This document shows, piece after piece, positions 53,399 to 64,000 of a stretch of 64,000 nucleotides of DNA. The DNA comes from Paraphoma chrysanthemicola (Eukaryota > Ascomycota > Dothideomycetes > Pleosporales > Phaeosphaeriaceae). Made by a program: the position numbers and the translations under genes. Where the stretch lies: positions 372,001-436,000 of the forward strand of contig JAGMWG010000018.1 of assembly GCA_020744225.1 (NCBI GenBank), written 5' to 3'. Position 1 is the first letter of the stretch. Each line of letters begins with the position of its first letter. Below the pieces are notes generated by a model. It saw only the letters and a list, made by a program, of their open reading frames with translations. It ran no database searches and was not told the origin of the DNA.

Positions 53399-56300
53399 CT
53401 AGACGCGGCCCTGGAATACGGGGTTCTGATCACCAAAGGTGGTGTTGAAGCCCTGAGTGCCGGGAGCACCAGTGGGAGGGATGGCGCCGGTGGTGCCGTG
53501 AGTACCCTCAGTGGTGCTGCCCAGACCAGTGGTACCACCAACACCAGTGGTGCCAGTAGTTCCGGTGTTGCTGAAGGCGTTGTCGACCTGGCTAGCGAAA
53601 GCCTGGCCGCCGGGCTGCTGTGTGCCGTGGGAGCCGGGAAGACCTCCAGTAAGAGCGGAGCCAGACTGGCCGTAGCCAGAGCTGGTACCATCAAGACCAG
53701 TGGGGTTGACGCTCTGGGCAGGGTTGAGGCCCTGAGAAGCACCAAGACCCTGGCCAGTGCCAGTAGCCTGACCCATATCCGAACCATAGCCGCCAGCGCG
53801 ACCGTGGGGCTTGCGGGTGACGTTGGTAACCTTGGGCAAGCTGGACGTCTCCTTGGCCGAGCCGATGGAGAAAACGGGGCTCTCCCACTTGTCACCCTTG
53901 GCGGCAAGCTCCTTGTACTCGGTAGCCTTAGATGAGATTCCTCCAGGCAAGGAGATGTTCTTGAAGATGGAGTCGTGCTGAGTGACAGCAACGTTGACCT
54001 GGGTATCCTTGGTCTTCTCCTTGAGCTGTTCCTTCTTCTGCTTGCCTTGCATGACACGCTTCTGGGCGGCGGATGCGTAGCGCTGGTAGATGTTCTGGAG
54101 GTTCTGGGGGTCGGGGTTGCGCTTCGCCTCGGCCGCAGCCTTGTCGGCCTCGACCTTGACGTCGTACAGCAGAGCGTCAAGCTGATTGACAGAGTCCTTA
54201 ATCTGCTTCTCCAGGACCTTCTGGATGACAGGGCGCATAACCTTGAGCAGGAGAGGCTTGAACATGTTGAAAAGTAACTTGTGGTTGCTCTTCTTCAGCT
54301 TGATTTGCAGGTTCTGAATATCGGTTTCGACCTTGGTGACCTTGAAGAAGTGAGTCTGCGCGTGGTTCTCACGGGCCTTGTCAGCAGTCTCCATCTCCAC
54401 CTTGAAGCTGAAGCCAGTGCCGCCCATGAAGACGTCCATCACACCCTTGTCGGTAATGGACGGGAAGCCCTGCTTGCGCTTGATGTAGTAGGAAACATCG
54501 CGGAGGTCCATCTGCACACCGGAGACGGACAGCATCATTTTGTTCTTGTTCTTGTTTGAGATCTGCTTACGTCCCCAGCGCCAGTAGTTGTCAGAGCCAA
54601 ACTCCAAGATATTGGGCGCAAGGTTGTCGCCCTCGATGACAAGGTTCTCAACCACGGCATCAATCATAGGGTCGCTGTACTCGATGCGGGGAATAGGAAT
54701 GTACTGGACGCTCTCAAAAAAGCCTGGCAGGATGACATCGGTGATGTCCTTGAGGAGGTGAGGCTTGAATACAGTCTTGCCGTTCTCGTCAGTACCGAGG
54801 TCGTTGAACAACCTATTGACTGAGTCGGCAAAGGCCTTGTTCTGCGGGTCGGCGTCAAACTGCTCGCCGATGTACTTGAACTCATCCGCAATGCGGTCAG
54901 TGTGTCCACGGTAGCGGCCGCGGAGCAAATCATGGCCCTGATCGTAGATGCGGTTCCACTCCTCGTTGGACTCATCCTCGAGGATATAGCCCTGCTGCTG
55001 GAGGATTCTGCGGATGTAGGCGTCGATGCGCTTGAACCAGTTCTTGAGTTCAGGATCACGGTCAGCATCCTTGTAGATCTGGTTAATCGATTCGATCAAG
55101 TCATCGAATGAGGTGCTGTTGGCGAATCGCTCAAGGAGAGTCTTGATGTTTGTCAGCCAATGATCGTTTTCAGAAAAGAACCCTATATTACACACCTTGA
55201 GATCAGCTTCAGCAGTCTGGAGAGCGTCGTCACGATGCGCACCTTTCACAGTCCCCGTAGCTTGTTGGCCAAGAGTCCTACTGTGACCACCATACTGTTC
55301 AGCGAGACGGAGCAGGGTCTCTATCGCACGCTGGTAGTCCTGGTGTCCTTGGATCTCGACCACCATCTTCTTCAGACGCCAGATGGTCTGCTCGCGGCGG
55401 TCTTCGGGCATCTTGCTCTTCAGGTAGTTGTTGAGCTGGTCGCGGCGGGCGCGAGCCTTGTCCTTATCCTCTTCGGACACATTCTGGTCGACCTTGTCTT
55501 TGGCGACGTTGAGAGCAGCCTGGGCGTTGAGGCCGGTATTCTGACCAGTCTGGCCTTCATGTGCACCGAGCTGGGCAGTATCGCGAGGATCGCGAGATCC
55601 TTCGGGGTGAGCAGCCTGGTTGATGTCGCCAAGAGTTTCTTTGGCATCCTGCTTAGCTTCCTGCTTGTTGCCGAAGGGCAGGCTTTGCTTTGCCTGCTGT
55701 CGGAGCTTCTCCTTCGATAGCTCCGGGGTATCGTGCCACGTGTTATCGTCCGCGGGGCGGTCGATGTTCTGGAGTCGCTCTTCTGACGGCTTCACTTTGT
55801 TGGCGGTGTTTTGTGCGGCATCACCAGCAATGTCCCTTAGGAGTACGCTAGCGTCAGAGAGAAGCTTCCTGAACTGGCCGTTGGAGATGAGTAGCGTGCC
55901 GAGTGTTCGGAGGCCTTCCAACGCCTCGTTGCCGTGCTGCTTTGCGGTGTCCTTATCAACGGGCGCACCAGGAAGGCTTGTGCCAGCGCCGGTAATCTGC
56001 TCTGCTTGCCAGATGAAGTCCTGGAGAAGGTTGCCATCGTTCTTGGTGAGGAGAAGGATCTTGGCCTGCTCGATAACGGTCTTGAGGTCGGTGACGAGCT
56101 TCTGACCTTCGCTTGAGAGCTTCTTTGACGGTGTGTTGAGCGGCTTTGATGCAATTGCCGAGTTCAGCGCAATGTCAATTTGCTTGTTGGAGGGGACCTT
56201 TCCATTGGAGAAGGCTGCAGATGATGGTTAGCAACACTCACGTGCACCAAACGTGACGCCAAACTGGTGCGGCACATACCTTGGAAGATGCCAAAGAGCT

Positions 56301-56420
56301 GAAGCTTCCTGTTTACATCAAGTTCCTTTTGCTTCAAGTCAACCGGACCTAAGCAATGTCAGCGAGAATCGCAGCGAGGGGCGCAATTGACGTACGGTTG
56401 ACAGCTTTCGAGCCCGCCAT
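53399..56420 (-). CDS. HAM1-like fungal protein (formerly DUF5923/DUF4449), 951 residues
   Basis: Exons 56420-56396, 56348-56280, 56214-55196 and 55141-53399. The start MAGSKAVNRPVDLKQKELDV is rebuilt from two micro-exons in phase. The N-terminal part (SNGKVPSNKQIDIALNSAIA and SLPGAPVDKDTAKQHGNEAL) matches the HAM1 N-terminal domain of fungal proteins. The middle has the RFANSTSFDDLIESINQIYK block and a beta-rich, TULIP/BPI-like region (DPMIDAVVENLVIEGDNLAP, FGSDNYWRWGR, DVSYYIKRKQGFPSITDKGV). The HAM1 C-terminal domain is KPLLLKVMRPVIQKVLEKQI and after. The last 130 residues are a Gly/Thr/Gln-rich low-complexity tail. HAM1 in Cryptococcus affects hyphal and mating morphology; the molecular role is unsettled, and lipid binding is inferred from the fold. 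Confidence 0.9.
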
Positions 56421-58937
56421 ACTGAAGATGCTGCTTTCGGGGTATCAAGAGGGTATCAAATAAACAAACGCTGAATCAATGTGAGGTAGTGGTTCGAGTA
56501 AAGCGAGATTTGGGGTATCTGAGTTGTGTGAGGGAAGGGCGAACAAAGGTGCAGAGCAGCTTTATTTTGGGAGGTGGGAAGTGGTTGCCGTGACACGCGA
56601 AAAGCTCCTGCCTACGTCATCCGCGCGTATGTCAACAAAAATGCCCAGTTGTCAAAAGTCACCCCGCAACGCATGGCCGCGACCAGTCTAGGCCGATGTG
56701 CGCCTCTCGATCGAGCCGCGGACGCCTGTCCGCTCCTTCGCGTCGGCCAATGCCTTGATCATGCGCCGGCGGGCTGCCATATTGTGCTCAAATTGGTCGA
56801 CACGGGGCAAGGCTTGCACCGAAAGCACCCCTCTGAGCTCAATGACGGCGTCTGGAGGTGAATGTGGGCTGCATGCGGGCGATCGTCATCAGGGGATCCT
56901 GGATCTTGCGTTGCGTCATCAGCCACATTCCCCAAACTCCATGTTTATGCTCGAATTGCCAGCCCGCTGTGGTAACCTGAAACGAGCATTTCAAGAGCTG
57001 CCTCAGGCACAATGCACGCTTCGAAAATCTCTCAATGCAACTGCTCTGGTGTGCCTGAAAGTTCGAGAAGTCGCCATGCATGCCATGTTTGCAGTCGCGT
57101 GGACCACGTTTTCCAGCCAAGCTGAGCGGGGCGCCACAAGTGGCTAGTGAGGGCTCGTGCGTAGCACACCGTCTTGTTGCTTGTCACATCACGCCAGTCA
57201 CTATGACGGCATCAATTGACTACACCATCGAGTCTCACAAACCTGCTGATTCGTTGCAGATACAATCGATGCATTCAATGGCGCGTCGCCGTCTCTTGTC
57301 GACGCCGCACACGCAACCCTGAAATGCCATCTCTCCCGTTATCGCAGATGTCAGACTAGGATGCTGCACTGGAAGGACGCCAATCCTGGAACTCGGATCT
57401 GCCGCCCTTGGCGATCGTAAACTCCCAGCTTGGGTTCCTGGTGTCGCTCATGGAGATCATCCGTAATACTAGATGCATTTCGTGTCTAACACGTGTCTGA
57501 TGCGCAAGCCTTTGGCTATGCGACTTTCAAGTATACTTACTGCAGGTACGAAACGTCAAACACAGCTTATATCCAGTGAGGCAGTCATGCAAAGGATGGC
57601 CTGAAAGCCATGAATGTCTAGGGCCTGGCTATCCCGCCTTATCTACCTCGCCAATACCACCGGGCAACGGCAACAACTACAACATACCAAGGCGCTGCCA
57701 ACACGTGTTGAGAAGCACATGTTTAAAGATCTCGCAACATATGGAGCATGTGGCTTCAAATTTCTGTTGCAAAACCAAGTAGCCGAATACACATTTCGAC
57801 AAAGCCGACTCAATCTGTCCTACCAGCACTGTGCAGCGAGAGACTTGACCATGATCTCCAAACATGCACGACTTGTACAAAAGTCCTGACAAAAGTCCTA
57901 CGCCGTAGAGTTAGAAAGTTTATGTGGATCTTGAATATCTATAGTCTTGGTTTTACAATCAGAGCGCATGATTGTGCTTAAGACACTGCTTTCCGTGGGG
58001 GCGCATAGACACCTCGAAATGATGTACCGGAAGGCCACTTCGCGCATAACATATCCATGATGTCCGATGTAGCTAAGCTCTGGCACTGCGAGGCTTCATC
58101 GAAGGCTGTCGAGTAATCGGACGAGGATGGTCAATTGGAATCGTTTTCGAAGTTCAGACGCCGCGCAGCGGGCTTTACGCACGATCACGAGCCAGATTCT
58201 TGATTGACGTGGGTCTGCATAGAATTTAACGAGAGATATGTTAGCCAAGCCATGATTAGTCTTTAGCGTTGTGCGGCATGATGAAGCGCAATAGGTCGCA
58301 ATGGTTTTTCTTTCACAGAAGGAGGCATTCGACGCGAGTTCATGATACTTCAAAACAATGTTGATGGACACGGCACATGGAATGCATGCCATGCTTTTGG
58401 TTATGTCAGAGGTACAAGGAACTGGTTAGGACACGGCGAATGTCCAGTCACTGAACGAACACTATAGCTGGCTAATGCACATTGAGTACAAATGACCGTG
58501 ATTGCGAATGCCTGAGTTTGGTGTTTGATGTCGAGCAAGCTGTGTATATCAGCAACTAGAGAATCATCAAATCAACTTGCACTCCTCTTAAGCTCGATAC
58601 TTCTCCAAGTCATTCGCGACATATTCTCTCAAGTACACATGTATATACACCAAATTATGCCAGACATGCCAAATATGCCGACTTTGCACGACCTTTGTCC
58701 TTTCAATTACTACATTTATCTCCGCAAGGTCACGGGATATTATCAAATCACTCGAGTCTCCTGTATGACTTCTGCCTGCCGTGGCTCCGTTGTGCGTGTC
58801 GGGAGAAGGAGACCTGGGGGCCATATCTATCACGAAATGCAGTCCCGCAATTGTGAGACCACTGTGGAGGGGGATTCAACTCCACTGTTGCAAGAAGCCG
58901 CAAGTACACGATGCGCAATAACCAGGTATGTAACCCG
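56421..58937. other. Divergent 2.5 kb spacer, no gene supported
   Basis: Between the HAM1-like gene (-) and the first HExxH-type gene (+). Short open frames only. No repeat shared with the duplicated segments was found by eye. Confidence 0.4.
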
Positions 58938-60671
58938 ATGGGGAAGACACAGCGAGTGACTCGTGCTGCAGCGGCCAAGACTGCGCAGGCCATCTCCGTG
59001 GCGACGGAAGCTTCTTCGAATACGAACAACATTGGTGCATCAACTCGTTCCTTGCGGCTCAAAGACGCCCCTGGTCTCCTATCAGAGACGCTTCCAGTCG
59101 GGGCTCGCAATACAGAACTTGCTCCAAAATTAAGAAAGACAGCACAGCAATGGCTTTCCCTCAAAGAGCTGGATCCAACTCTGGGAGACCTGGAATCCTT
59201 ATTGAACGATTTAGAAAGTGACCCAGAGCCTGTAACAGTAGATTGTTCTACAGTGCTGCTCAGACCAACGGATAATCGTCATCAATTTGACCTCGACGAC
59301 GCGACGTGGACTAAGTACCTCTACGGAGGTATCTGGAGTGTCGTCCTCAAGCGCAGAGGCGATGAGCTACTCGGCAAGGATTCATGGGCAAAGGAACTCG
59401 ATCAAGCTGGCTGTGGTGACAGTGCCAGCCTTTCGAGCCCGTAATCTGGGGATTTGCTGGACAACATCCATCCCCTATTTGCGCTCACACGTTGGTGCTT
59501 GGAAGACTTCCCAAGGAACAGCGACCTGTGGAATGCGCTGAAGCCGGCGTTGCAGCTTGCTTCCAACCTCTTATTGTCGCCCGCGTCTTCGAAGTTTTTT
59601 CGTCGACTCAAATATGGCGTGGAGAAGTTCGACCCCGAGTCGAGTCGAATATATCTTGACTACATCGAGGACGATAGCAAGATCGAGGTACGGAACCAGA
59701 AAGTTCGAAGAGACCTCAAGCGCTTGGCCCCAGGTTTCGCACTTCTTTTTGGCGTTACGAAGACTCGAAGTAAGAATGGTGATGAGGCGCAGACTAATGC
59801 CGAACACTGCGTCTCACAAAGCGACTTCGGTGTCTAGCAGTTCTTCCGAGGTGACTGCTCGAGGTTACCGAGCGACACAAGCAGCTCTCGATACATCATC
59901 GTGAATCAGGCCTACAAAGACTTCGCAGCCTCCGGCGTACATAGTCCATGCGCAATCGCACGCTTCGCGCTAAGCCTGGGACACTCCCTTCATCACGAAA
60001 TTGCACACGCATACTACGTGCGCGATCGAGATGAGAAGTTCGGGAACTATTCCGAACCCTTCTGGAACCTACAACAATATAATAAGGACAGTCCGAACGG
60101 CGAAGACGGCGAGTTAGGCTACGCGCTTGAGCACGTCGTCTTTAACGCCCAGATCTGCTCCGTTATACATCCGGAAGAAGGCGTCGATATGGAGTGGGAC
60201 CATCTCCTGGTAGCGATGCACGGCACGAATGTAGTAAGCCTACCAAGCTTACTCACGTACCCCTTAGATCCAAAATGGATACACAAGCTCCTAACGCAGA
60301 AGTTCTGGGACGACGTTGCGAAACTGACGGAAAAAGAGGCCGAAGCAGCGCTTTTCATGCCGGAAGCGCAGTGGGCAGGATTACATCAAGTTGAGGGATA
60401 GCATAAGGGAACGATACGGTGGGCTCGACAACTTGAGCGGAAACCTGGTGGGAAGCGTAAAAGGTGTGAGGTCGAAGAGTGGGAAGAGAAGGATCAAGCA
60501 CGGCTGACAGAAGCGGTGCTTGGTGATGTGGCTCGAAGGTGCTTTCTGGATGCGGAAGATGAGAGCGAGCTTGAGGAAGAGGAAGGCGCATTGAATGATG
60601 ATGTAGATCGGCCTCCGAAAAAAGCGGAAGACGACAGGGTCCATCTGCAAGCGATTCAAAAGCAAAAGTAA
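58938..60671 (+). pseudogene. HExxH metallopeptidase-like gene, copy 1, interrupted by three in-frame stop codons
   Basis: One reading frame runs from ATG 58938 (MGKTQRVTRAAAAKTAQAIS) to TAA 60669-60671, about 577 codons. It is interrupted only by TAA 59442-59444, TAG 59835-59837 and TAG 60399-60401, with no frameshift. Coding character continues on both sides of each stop: LLDNIHPLFALTRWCLED after the first, FFRGDCSRLPSDTSSSRYII after the second, basic/acidic KRKRCEVEEWEEKDQARLTE after the third. The metallopeptidase-like core is SLGHSLHHEIAHAYYV with HExxH, then GELGYALEHVVF about 50 residues on, whose Glu could be a third zinc ligand. The paralogue downstream has sense codons at the second stop. 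No intron solution removing all three stops was found; the first could be spliced out by a 77 bp GT-AG intron (59441-59517), at the cost of a plausible coding block. Confidence 0.72.
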
Positions 60672-60791
60672 AAGTCATTCAGACACATGATAGTGGCTTT
60701 CGACATTGTGAGAACTGTCAGTGGCATGATAAATGGTCTTGAACGAGTAAAAGTGCATTGTAAATGTTCTCGACCAAGACAATAGCTTTGT

Positions 60792-61784
60792 GTGCACTCG
60801 AATCTAAGCATCATCATCTGCAGGGTTCACTATGCAATTGAAATACAATCATCGAACGCGACCGTGTTCAGACCAGAGGAAGGTAGTGCGGCGCAACTTC
60901 ATGCGATGCAGTGTGTTTCGCAATCTGAATTTGGCGAGAAAATCTTTGTTCGCGGGAACGTGAACAAGCTTCCGCCAGATGACGGGCAGACACATTACCT
61001 CATTCTTAATCACGCATATGCGATGTATGCATCGAGACCAGATCCTACGCCCGCAGAGACTGTGCGGTTCATGTTTAGTCTGGCGCTCTCGCTGGTTCAT
61101 GAGACGGCTCATACTTTCTATGCTCGAAATGTAACGGATGGTAAAGAAGATTATGTCGAGCCGTACTATGACCTAGACCAGCATATGCACGATCCCAATG
61201 AGCCTGATAGCGGCGAGCTTGGCTTCGCCCTTAAGCACTTGATATTTAAGCATTCGGTGAAGAGTACCATTCATCCGACCAAGGGCGTGGAAATAGAATG
61301 GGAGCCCATGCTCAAGTCGCGAGTAGATCTTGAAGTGGTCCAAGTACCCAGCCATCAAATTCTTCCTGTACATACTTGGTGGCTGCATAGCTTCGTGCAG
61401 CAAGAGTTCTGGGACAGGGCTTCTCGGCGTGTTAATCCAACGAAGATTTTTCGAATTCCGCGAGCGACGCGAAGCGCCGTTATCAAGTCGAAGGATTAAA
61501 AGAGGCAGTTGTATTGGGCCGTCCGGAGGGATTGCAAGTGGGTTGCGTGCTTAAACAAAGCTATCAGCTTGAGAGGATCAAGGGAAGGCGAAGCAGCAGA
61601 CTACAAAAGGGAAAATGTGATTTTCTCGGATTGGCCACATGATTTTGAGACGCTCGAAAACTACGACCGTACTGATCGGGTCAATGTAGAAATCGCTATA
61701 GGCCGGGCAAGAAAGAGGAAGAAAGCAAACGACGAAGGGCTCCGTGTACGTCTCATCAGCGTTGCTGGAAGGTGGTACCAATGA
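60792..61784 (+). pseudogene. HExxH metallopeptidase-like gene, copy 2, N-terminally truncated and frameshifted
   Basis: Tandem paralogue of the preceding gene. The frame 60792-61499 reads HAMQCVSQSEFGEKIFVRG, matching EHCVSQSDFG of copy 1, then SLALSLVHETAHTFYA (HExxH) and SGELGFALKHLIFKHSVKST. The equivalent of the first 300 residues of copy 1 is missing; no in-frame ATG precedes the conserved part, and an acceptor-like CTGCAG at 60819-60824 may be the remains of an exon border. Near 61450-61470 homology moves to another frame (RRYQVEGLKEAV, matching LHQVEG of copy 1), indicating a frameshift. The original frame continues after TAA 61497-61499 to 61784 with a basic ORF (RARKRKKAND). Probably not functional as written; a short active product is not excluded. 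Confidence 0.65.
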
Positions 61785-61947
61785 TTGATGTGTGTATACG
61801 ATCGTCTTCGTGTTCTTCGACTGTGAAGGAAGGACCGGCCACATGGTGGCAGATAGTAATTGTGGAGGAGGGAGTGCAATCGCAGTTGTACTGGATGTTG
61901 CTAGTTTGCAAACCACTTATCAATAGCTACAAGTCCATATCAACGCA

Positions 61948-63157
61948 CTAGAAAATCGCGATAGCGCCAGGTGGGCTACCAATTCCACCCTTGACATGCA
62001 ACGGCGCACTAGTCAGGAAGAATGTATGTCGGCCCAGAGCATGACATCGCTCGCTCAACGTCTCGAGATCCCACATTTCGCCAATTGGGGTTCCTATCGT
62101 TTGTTAGTAAAGCGAAGGCTTGATACAATCACAATGACGACGTACCCCAGTGAACAAGCAGCCATTCGTGCAAACACCAACCATCATCGAACTTCGGTGG
62201 CCACGCCTCGAATGCGACAGTGTCTCCAACCAGGCCCGCGAGATGCTGGTCGTAAAGCCAGCGAATTGTTTTCTCGCACCCTTGAACGCCAATGGCAACT
62301 GAGTTCTCTCGCGTACCGGCTTTACGTTCAGCTTCACCTGCACCACTAAACTGAGGTTAGTCTTACTTTGCCTTCATCTTCATCGAAGAGCAATACTCAC
62401 TTGTGCCATCTGACGTAGCCACTTCTAATCATGAGAATGTCGCCCTGCCTTAGCGTAGTTCCTTGCCACTTCAAAGTCTCTTGCAGCTCTTCCACTGGGA
62501 TTTCATGCCTCGAGACCGGACTGGGTGCCTTGCCTTTCGTCTCCTCATACCACCGCAGCCAATCACACAGCACGCCTCGCCCTACAATGCCACCTTTTTC
62601 GCACCAGTTGTGAGTTCCATTAGTATCCGTAGTCTTAGCTTGTTCGTGAGTCAGACCGTTGTAGTACTTTCCACTGGACTGATGGGCGAAGTGCTTCAAA
62701 CTATCCCACTGAGAGCCAGCTTGAGTGTTGATGTAAATTTCATCATCCATGGCAACAAAATCCGTGAAGTCCGAGAAGTTGATCTTTTTCTGGTGGAATT
62801 CTTTACGGCCGAATCCCGGGAATTGAACATTGTTCAGTTCCCAGTCGAGTTGGATGCGTTCTCCTCTGCTGATTTCCCTTGAAGCGGCTAGTACAACGGA
62901 GGGAGTGAGGAGGTTAACAGCTGGGGAGTGTAAGCTCAAGTTCAGATCAACCAGACACAGATGCGGAACTGACATCCGGCCTCATCTTTCTTTCCATCCT
63001 TATCGTAGAAGCCCCAGATGCTGCCTTGCGGCATGCCATCGACCTTTGGTAGGTCATCGAATGCTGGAAACTTGTACTCGCTACCAGCCTGTCCACCTGT
63101 GACACCTTGAGCAACAGCCGAAAGCTGGTCCTGTGCGGTCTTGAGAATTTCGGCCAT
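61948..63157 (-). CDS. Cyclase-family putative metal-dependent hydrolase (kynurenine-formamidase-like fold), 349 residues
   Basis: Exons 63157-62974, 62920-62401, 62345-62146, 62093-61948; introns of 51-55 bp, all junction phases consistent. N-terminal EYKFPAFDDLPKVDGMPQGS and GFYDKDGKKDEAGSVNLLTP are the usual fungal cyclase start. The metal-site block is INTQAGSQWDSLKHFAHQSS followed by YYNG; bacterial relatives have H-x-G-T-H-x-D here, and this protein has Gln in place of the first His, as fungal members often do. Later blocks: GIVGRGVLCDWLRW, GDILMIRSGYVRWH, AIGVQGCEKTIRWLYDQHLA, DTVAFEAWPP, HEWLLVHWGTPIGEMWDLE and FFLTSAPLHVKGGIGSPPGA. Substrate unknown. Confidence 0.92.
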
Positions 63158-63538
63158 TCCTGATATTGGCGTTTAATTTTAACGGGGGATGATATAGATT
63201 TTGAAGAGGCAAGCCACAGCCTGCGACATCACTATTCAAATACCTTTTGATTTCCCCGCGTTTGATGAGGCGTGAGCGCCCCGCACTCGGTAACTCGGTC
63301 ATACTAAGAGAGCCACCGTGCGAACGCAACCGGTCCATTGCTTATGTTTGACTCGATGACGTTGTAAACCATCGCCGAGTTTGCCCTGAAGGTACTAGTC
63401 GGTGGTCGGAGTGCAACGGACCCGCTTCCGACGAGGGGTGCTGCTCGCTTAAGGCGGGGTCTGGCTTAGGTATCCCCTTGACCGATTTGCCCCTATTTCC
63501 GCACCGTTTCCGAGAGCTATAAGCCCAAGAGACCAACG
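63158..63538. other. Short intergenic region
   Basis: 380 bp with the cyclase promoter and the 3' flank of the partial gene at the window edge; nothing else recognised. Confidence 0.4.
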
Positions 63539-64000
63539 CTAGATGAAGTATTGTTGACTCGCCTTCGGATTTCGAATATTCAAGAGAGACCTCAGTATGA
63601 GCGTACCCTTGTGGATGTAGCAAGAGCCAGGGAGCAGCGCTTTCGCAGCGGGAAACGTCGTGAGATTGAACAGGCCATCGGTTTCTTCACTCAGCGCCGC
63701 GTTCGGAACCAACACATAGAGGCATTCATGCCGAAACCTGTGGCAATGTTCGATATGGAGGCGTGCCCTCGGCCAGCCTTTCAAAACGACCTTGGGCATC
63801 TTCCGTAGTGTATCCCACTTCTTCTGCTGAAAGAACTTCACTGCCGACAATTGCGAAGTTGGCATGTAATTATTCTCTTTGGGCCTGAGAATGTCTGTGC
63901 TTGCATGGCATAAATTTACTGCCCCATATTTCGGCAGCATTGTCGCTTCAAAGCACAACCCGAATAAGTAGTTTTCCAGAGACCAACCGAGTTCGTTCCT
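63539..64000 (-). CDS. C-terminal part of an uncharacterised gene, cut by the window edge
   Basis: A single frame is open from the window edge (about 153 codons) to a stop at 63539-63541. It reads like protein, with mixed hydrophobic and charged residues: NELGWSLENYLFGL, then KFFQQKKWDTLRKMPKVVLK, RARLHIEHCHRFRHECLYVL and EETDGLFNLTTFPAAKALL. No domain recognised. Might also be a chance frame, since no splice or paralogue evidence supports it. Confidence 0.38.
   Translation of the reverse strand, partial: RNELGWSLENYLFGLCFEATMLPKYGAVNLCHASTDILRPKENNYMPTSQLSAVKFFQQKKWDTLRKMPKVVLKGWPRARLHIEHCHRFRHECLYVLVPNAALSEETDGLFNLTTFPAAKALLPGSCYIHKGTLILRSLLNIRNPKASQQYFI

Noticed and set aside
53498..55720. 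Long plus-strand frames opposite the HAM1-like gene
   Set aside because: They are antisense shadows of a well-supported minus-strand gene with biased codon use.

Overview
The window reads as nuclear DNA of a filamentous ascomycete. Almost every gene is split by 45-100 bp GT-AG introns with CTAAC/CTGAC-like branch points. The gene set includes a pectate lyase, a cellobiose-dehydrogenase-type oxidase, a HAM1-like protein and a long CorA-like protein, which points to Pezizomycotina, most likely a plant-associated Dothideomycete. That placement is inference. I see no rRNA, tRNA or CRISPR. All gene models below were built by eye from reading-frame continuity across introns.

Layout. (1) 0-24.3 kb is gene-dense and ordinary: the 5' part of the ribosome-maturation GTPase EFL1 (-), a tandem-PH protein, an ankyrin-like/MYND protein, a PL1 pectate lyase (+) tail-to-tail with a secreted cellobiose-dehydrogenase-like flavoprotein (-), a 1461-residue CorA-like membrane protein, an MDR oxidoreductase, an ALKBH1-type dioxygenase, an UNC93-like transporter and a phosphoinositide phospholipase C (-). 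(2) 24.3-35 kb is accessory: a small secreted cysteine-containing protein, then a tandem array of six small paralogues (27.2-32.0 kb) sharing one phase-1 intron at the same codon. Three copies are intact and three are damaged. A DHA14-type MFS transporter follows, then a diverged intronless relative on the other strand. (3) 35.2-37.4 kb holds acetoacetyl-CoA synthetase (-). (4) 37.4-53.4 kb is gene-poor. It contains an old direct duplication of about 4 kb (39.6-43.8 and 45.2-49.2 kb). Each copy carries one small paralogous gene whose protein core is well conserved although the surrounding DNA has drifted. Short repeats lie at 51.8-52.4 kb. (5) 53.4-64 kb has a HAM1-like lipid-binding-type protein (-), a tandem pair of decaying HExxH metallopeptidase-like genes, a cyclase-family hydrolase (-) and the 3' end of an unknown gene.

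The most interesting parts are the small-paralogue array at 27-35 kb, the conserved gene pair inside the decayed 4 kb duplication, and the HExxH pair. I recognise none of these three protein families by name.
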